A stretch of DNA of 64,000 nucleotides. Source: Marisediminitalea alba (GTDB taxonomy: Bacteria > Pseudomonadota > Gammaproteobacteria > Enterobacterales > Alteromonadaceae). Positions 62,681 through 64,000 of this stretch are shown here, in pieces; position 1 is the stretch's first letter, and each line of letters opens with the position of its first letter. The notes under the pieces were generated by a model. It did no database searches. It saw nothing but the letters and a program-made list of their open reading frames with translations, and was not told the DNA's origin. The stretch is from the NCBI RefSeq assembly GCF_002993365.1, contig NZ_PVNP01000203.1:1-64000 (forward strand), given 5' to 3'. The position numbers and the translations under genes are program-made.

Positions 62681-63250
62681 CTATCACCGAAATTTAAAAT
62701 CCTCTGTCGTTGTTTTTCTCCTCTGTCTGCCACGCCTCACTGTTTAACTCATCACAGGAGCCTTTTATTCTTCAGGAATAGAACACCAGGTGTATACTGC
62801 GATTGGTTTTATTAGCTACGAATAAAATACGTTTGAAAAAGCAATTGGAACCCAAAAAGGAACGCGTCGGGGGTGGGTTGTTTGACAAGGAGCTTACTCT
62901 GCAGATTGGCAATACATCGGGATTTTGGTTATATAATCACCATAAATGGTTACGCGTAACGCTTTATGCCAGGTTTTCAGTGTGTTTCTCCCGTAAAAGC
63001 AATGTTGGTAGCATCCGGCCGGAAAGGAGAATAGTTGGCTGGTTCCTCTATGAAACGATTGTTTCACGCGTGTAGCAAGCACCCGCATGGCTATTATTAA
63101 GGAATGTTCAGGTCTGTTTTTACACTACTCCCAAGCAAATTAGCGTGCTGGTTTTACCCGCTCAAGGGAAAAAAACGGCTGGTTATAACTCCCGGAATTC
63201 ACCGCCGATTCGAACTAAACTATCTTTTCGGGGCGTTTAGATAGGCTAAT
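62681..63250. other. gene-poor region before the PAS sensor gene
   Basis: About 570 bp have no convincing gene. A 90-codon ORF at 62803-63075 has no recognisable family, no good ribosome binding site and a mixed composition, so I reject it. Small inverted repeats are present, such as GTTACGCGTAAC (62948-62959) and GAAAC/GTTTC around 63053-63066. The region could be the remains of a lost gene or hold an unseen regulatory RNA. Confidence 0.4.
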
Positions 63251-63257
63251 CTTGCGC

Positions 63258-63263
63258 TATAAT
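63258..63263 (+). promoter_or_regulatory. possible -10 box of the PAS-domain gene
   Basis: TATAAT is a perfect -10 match. TTTAGA at 63236-63241, 16 bp upstream, is a moderate -35. Transcription would begin near 63270, upstream of the candidate start codons at 63298 and 63355. Confidence 0.4.
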
Positions 63264-63297
63264 GTTTGTGATACTTGTCCTTAGCCGGTGGCTGCAT

Positions 63298-64000
63298 TTG
63301 GTATTATGCAGGTCTGTCTGCAGTGATAGTCAGGTTATTCAGGAGTTAAAGCTAATCGGTACTCAAAAACTGTTTATCAAAATTCTGACGGTTATTATTG
63401 TTGTTGAAACAATGATAATGGTTGGGCTTTACGCATTACCTACTGAGTTATCGCCGTGGCAATATGCACTGGTTGATGCAGCATTCCTTGCTTTGCTCTC
63501 CATGCCGGTGATTTACTTCTTAGTCATCCAGCCCTATGAGAAGAGTCTGCTTAAGATGCGTGCTGACGAAAAGCGTATCCTTTGTCAGTTGAAGCAGGTG
63601 AATAACGACCTTGCGTTGCAAAAACGAACGCTCGATGAACACGCCATAGTGAGTACCGCAGGTAAAAGCGGTGAAATCATCTATGTTAATGATAAGTTCT
63701 GCCAGATAAGCGGCTTTACTCGCGAGGAACTACTTGGTCAGAATCATCGAATTGTCAACTCGGGTTATCATAGCAAAGGCTTCTTCAAAGCGCTTTGGTC
63801 GACGATTTCCAGCGGCAATGTATGGCACGGTGATATTAAAAACAGGGCGAAAGATGGTACCTTTTACTGGGTAAATGCCACCATCGTTCCGGTGCTGGAT
63901 GAACACGACAAGCCTTATCAATATATCGCCATTCGTACCGACATTACGGCGCAAAAGCGCACTGAAGAAACCCTTAACCAGGCGCAGCGAGTTGGTCATA
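63298..64000 (+). CDS. membrane-anchored PAS-domain sensor protein, cut by the window end
   Basis: The frame is open to the right edge. Two TM helices (KLFIKILTVIIVVETMIMVGL and AAFLALLSMPVIYFLVI) flank a short periplasmic loop. A coiled-coil linker follows, then a PAS domain (STAGKSGEIIYVNDKFCQIS to IRTDITAQKR) of the Aer/MCP or GGDEF-sensor kind. The output domain lies outside the window: histidine kinase or diguanylate cyclase. The start is uncertain: TTG 63298, ATG 63262 (overlaps the -10 box), or an AUC at 63355 placed well after AGGAG (63341-63345). Confidence 0.85.
   Translation, partial: MVLCRSVCSDSQVIQELKLIGTQKLFIKILTVIIVVETMIMVGLYALPTELSPWQYALVDAAFLALLSMPVIYFLVIQPYEKSLLKMRADEKRILCQLKQVNNDLALQKRTLDEHAIVSTAGKSGEIIYVNDKFCQISGFTREELLGQNHRIVNSGYHSKGFFKALWSTISSGNVWHGDIKNRAKDGTFYWVNATIVPVLDEHDKPYQYIAIRTDITAQKRTEETLNQAQRVGH

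Noticed and set aside
62803..63075. 90-codon ORF between acuI and the PAS gene
   Set aside because: It has no recognised family, no good ribosome binding site and no clear structural pattern; chance ORF in a gene-poor stretch is more likely.
1..64000. CRISPR arrays, tRNA, rRNA and prophage genes
   Set aside because: No regularly spaced repeats, cloverleaf-like genes, rRNA segments or phage structural genes were seen on either strand.

Overview
The window looks like chromosome of a marine-type gammaproteobacterium, most likely Alteromonadales (Alteromonas/Lacimicrobium-like). This rests on the protein families and on gene order; no rRNA or tRNA gene is present to confirm it. The backbone msrC-proQ-prc ... 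pepN-DUF2835 ... gdhB-pyrD-rlmKL-grx-uup-DUF3466 ... rmf-fabA resembles what I recall of Vibrio and, more loosely, E. coli. Nearly all genes are on the + strand, packed in operons with 1-11 bp overlaps.

Region by region. 1-2.2 kb is accessory: the end of an IS1595-type transposase, three small unknown membrane proteins, and an XRE-regulator gene split by a 262-bp MITE-like element. The element has 22-bp inverted ends and a 4-bp CTAG duplication, and removing it restores the reading frame exactly. 2.2-8.1 kb holds a histidine phosphatase, a DUF1428 protein and a very large secreted subtilase (minus strand) with a GlyGly-CTERM tail. 8.4-12.2 kb encodes a branched-chain 2-oxoacid dehydrogenase complex (E1 alpha, E1 beta, E2). 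12.3-19.8 kb has rlmJ overlapping a protein-kinase-like gene, tesB, a class V aminotransferase, a nucleoside-recognition (SpmAB-like) membrane protein and a SIMPL protein. 19.9-29.1 kb has msrC, a small acidic unknown, proQ, prc, an NSS symporter with an NhaC antiporter, pepN and DUF2835.

29.3-36.3 kb is a four-gene envelope module: DUF1302 beta-barrel, DUF1329 LolA-like protein, YCF48/BNR protein and RND/MMPL transporter. It has its own promoter region, an internal hairpin and a terminator, and looks inserted between DUF2835 and gdhB. 36.4-50.4 kb holds the 180-kDa-class NAD-glutamate dehydrogenase and the pyrD-to-fabA backbone. This includes rmf (58 aa) and a near-palindromic FabR-type site before fabA. 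50.6-55.5 kb is a light-repair cluster: a DASH cryptochrome facing away from a class I photolyase, an Fe-S photolyase and DUF2256. 55.6-59.9 kb is an Anbu proteasome-like cluster: zinc-ribbon peptidase, Anbu, circularly permuted ATP-grasp and alpha-E. A Pho-box-like direct repeat lies in its divergent intergenic region. 60-62.7 kb has an orphan periplasmic binding protein and an acuR-acuI-like pair with two tandem TetR operators. The window ends in a gene-poor stretch and a truncated PAS sensor gene.

The main candidates for new biology are the MITE insertion, the DUF1302/DUF1329/YCF48/RND module, the Anbu cluster with its possible phosphate control, the rlmJ-coupled kinase and an orphan leftward terminator at 16.05 kb that suggests an unannotated small RNA.
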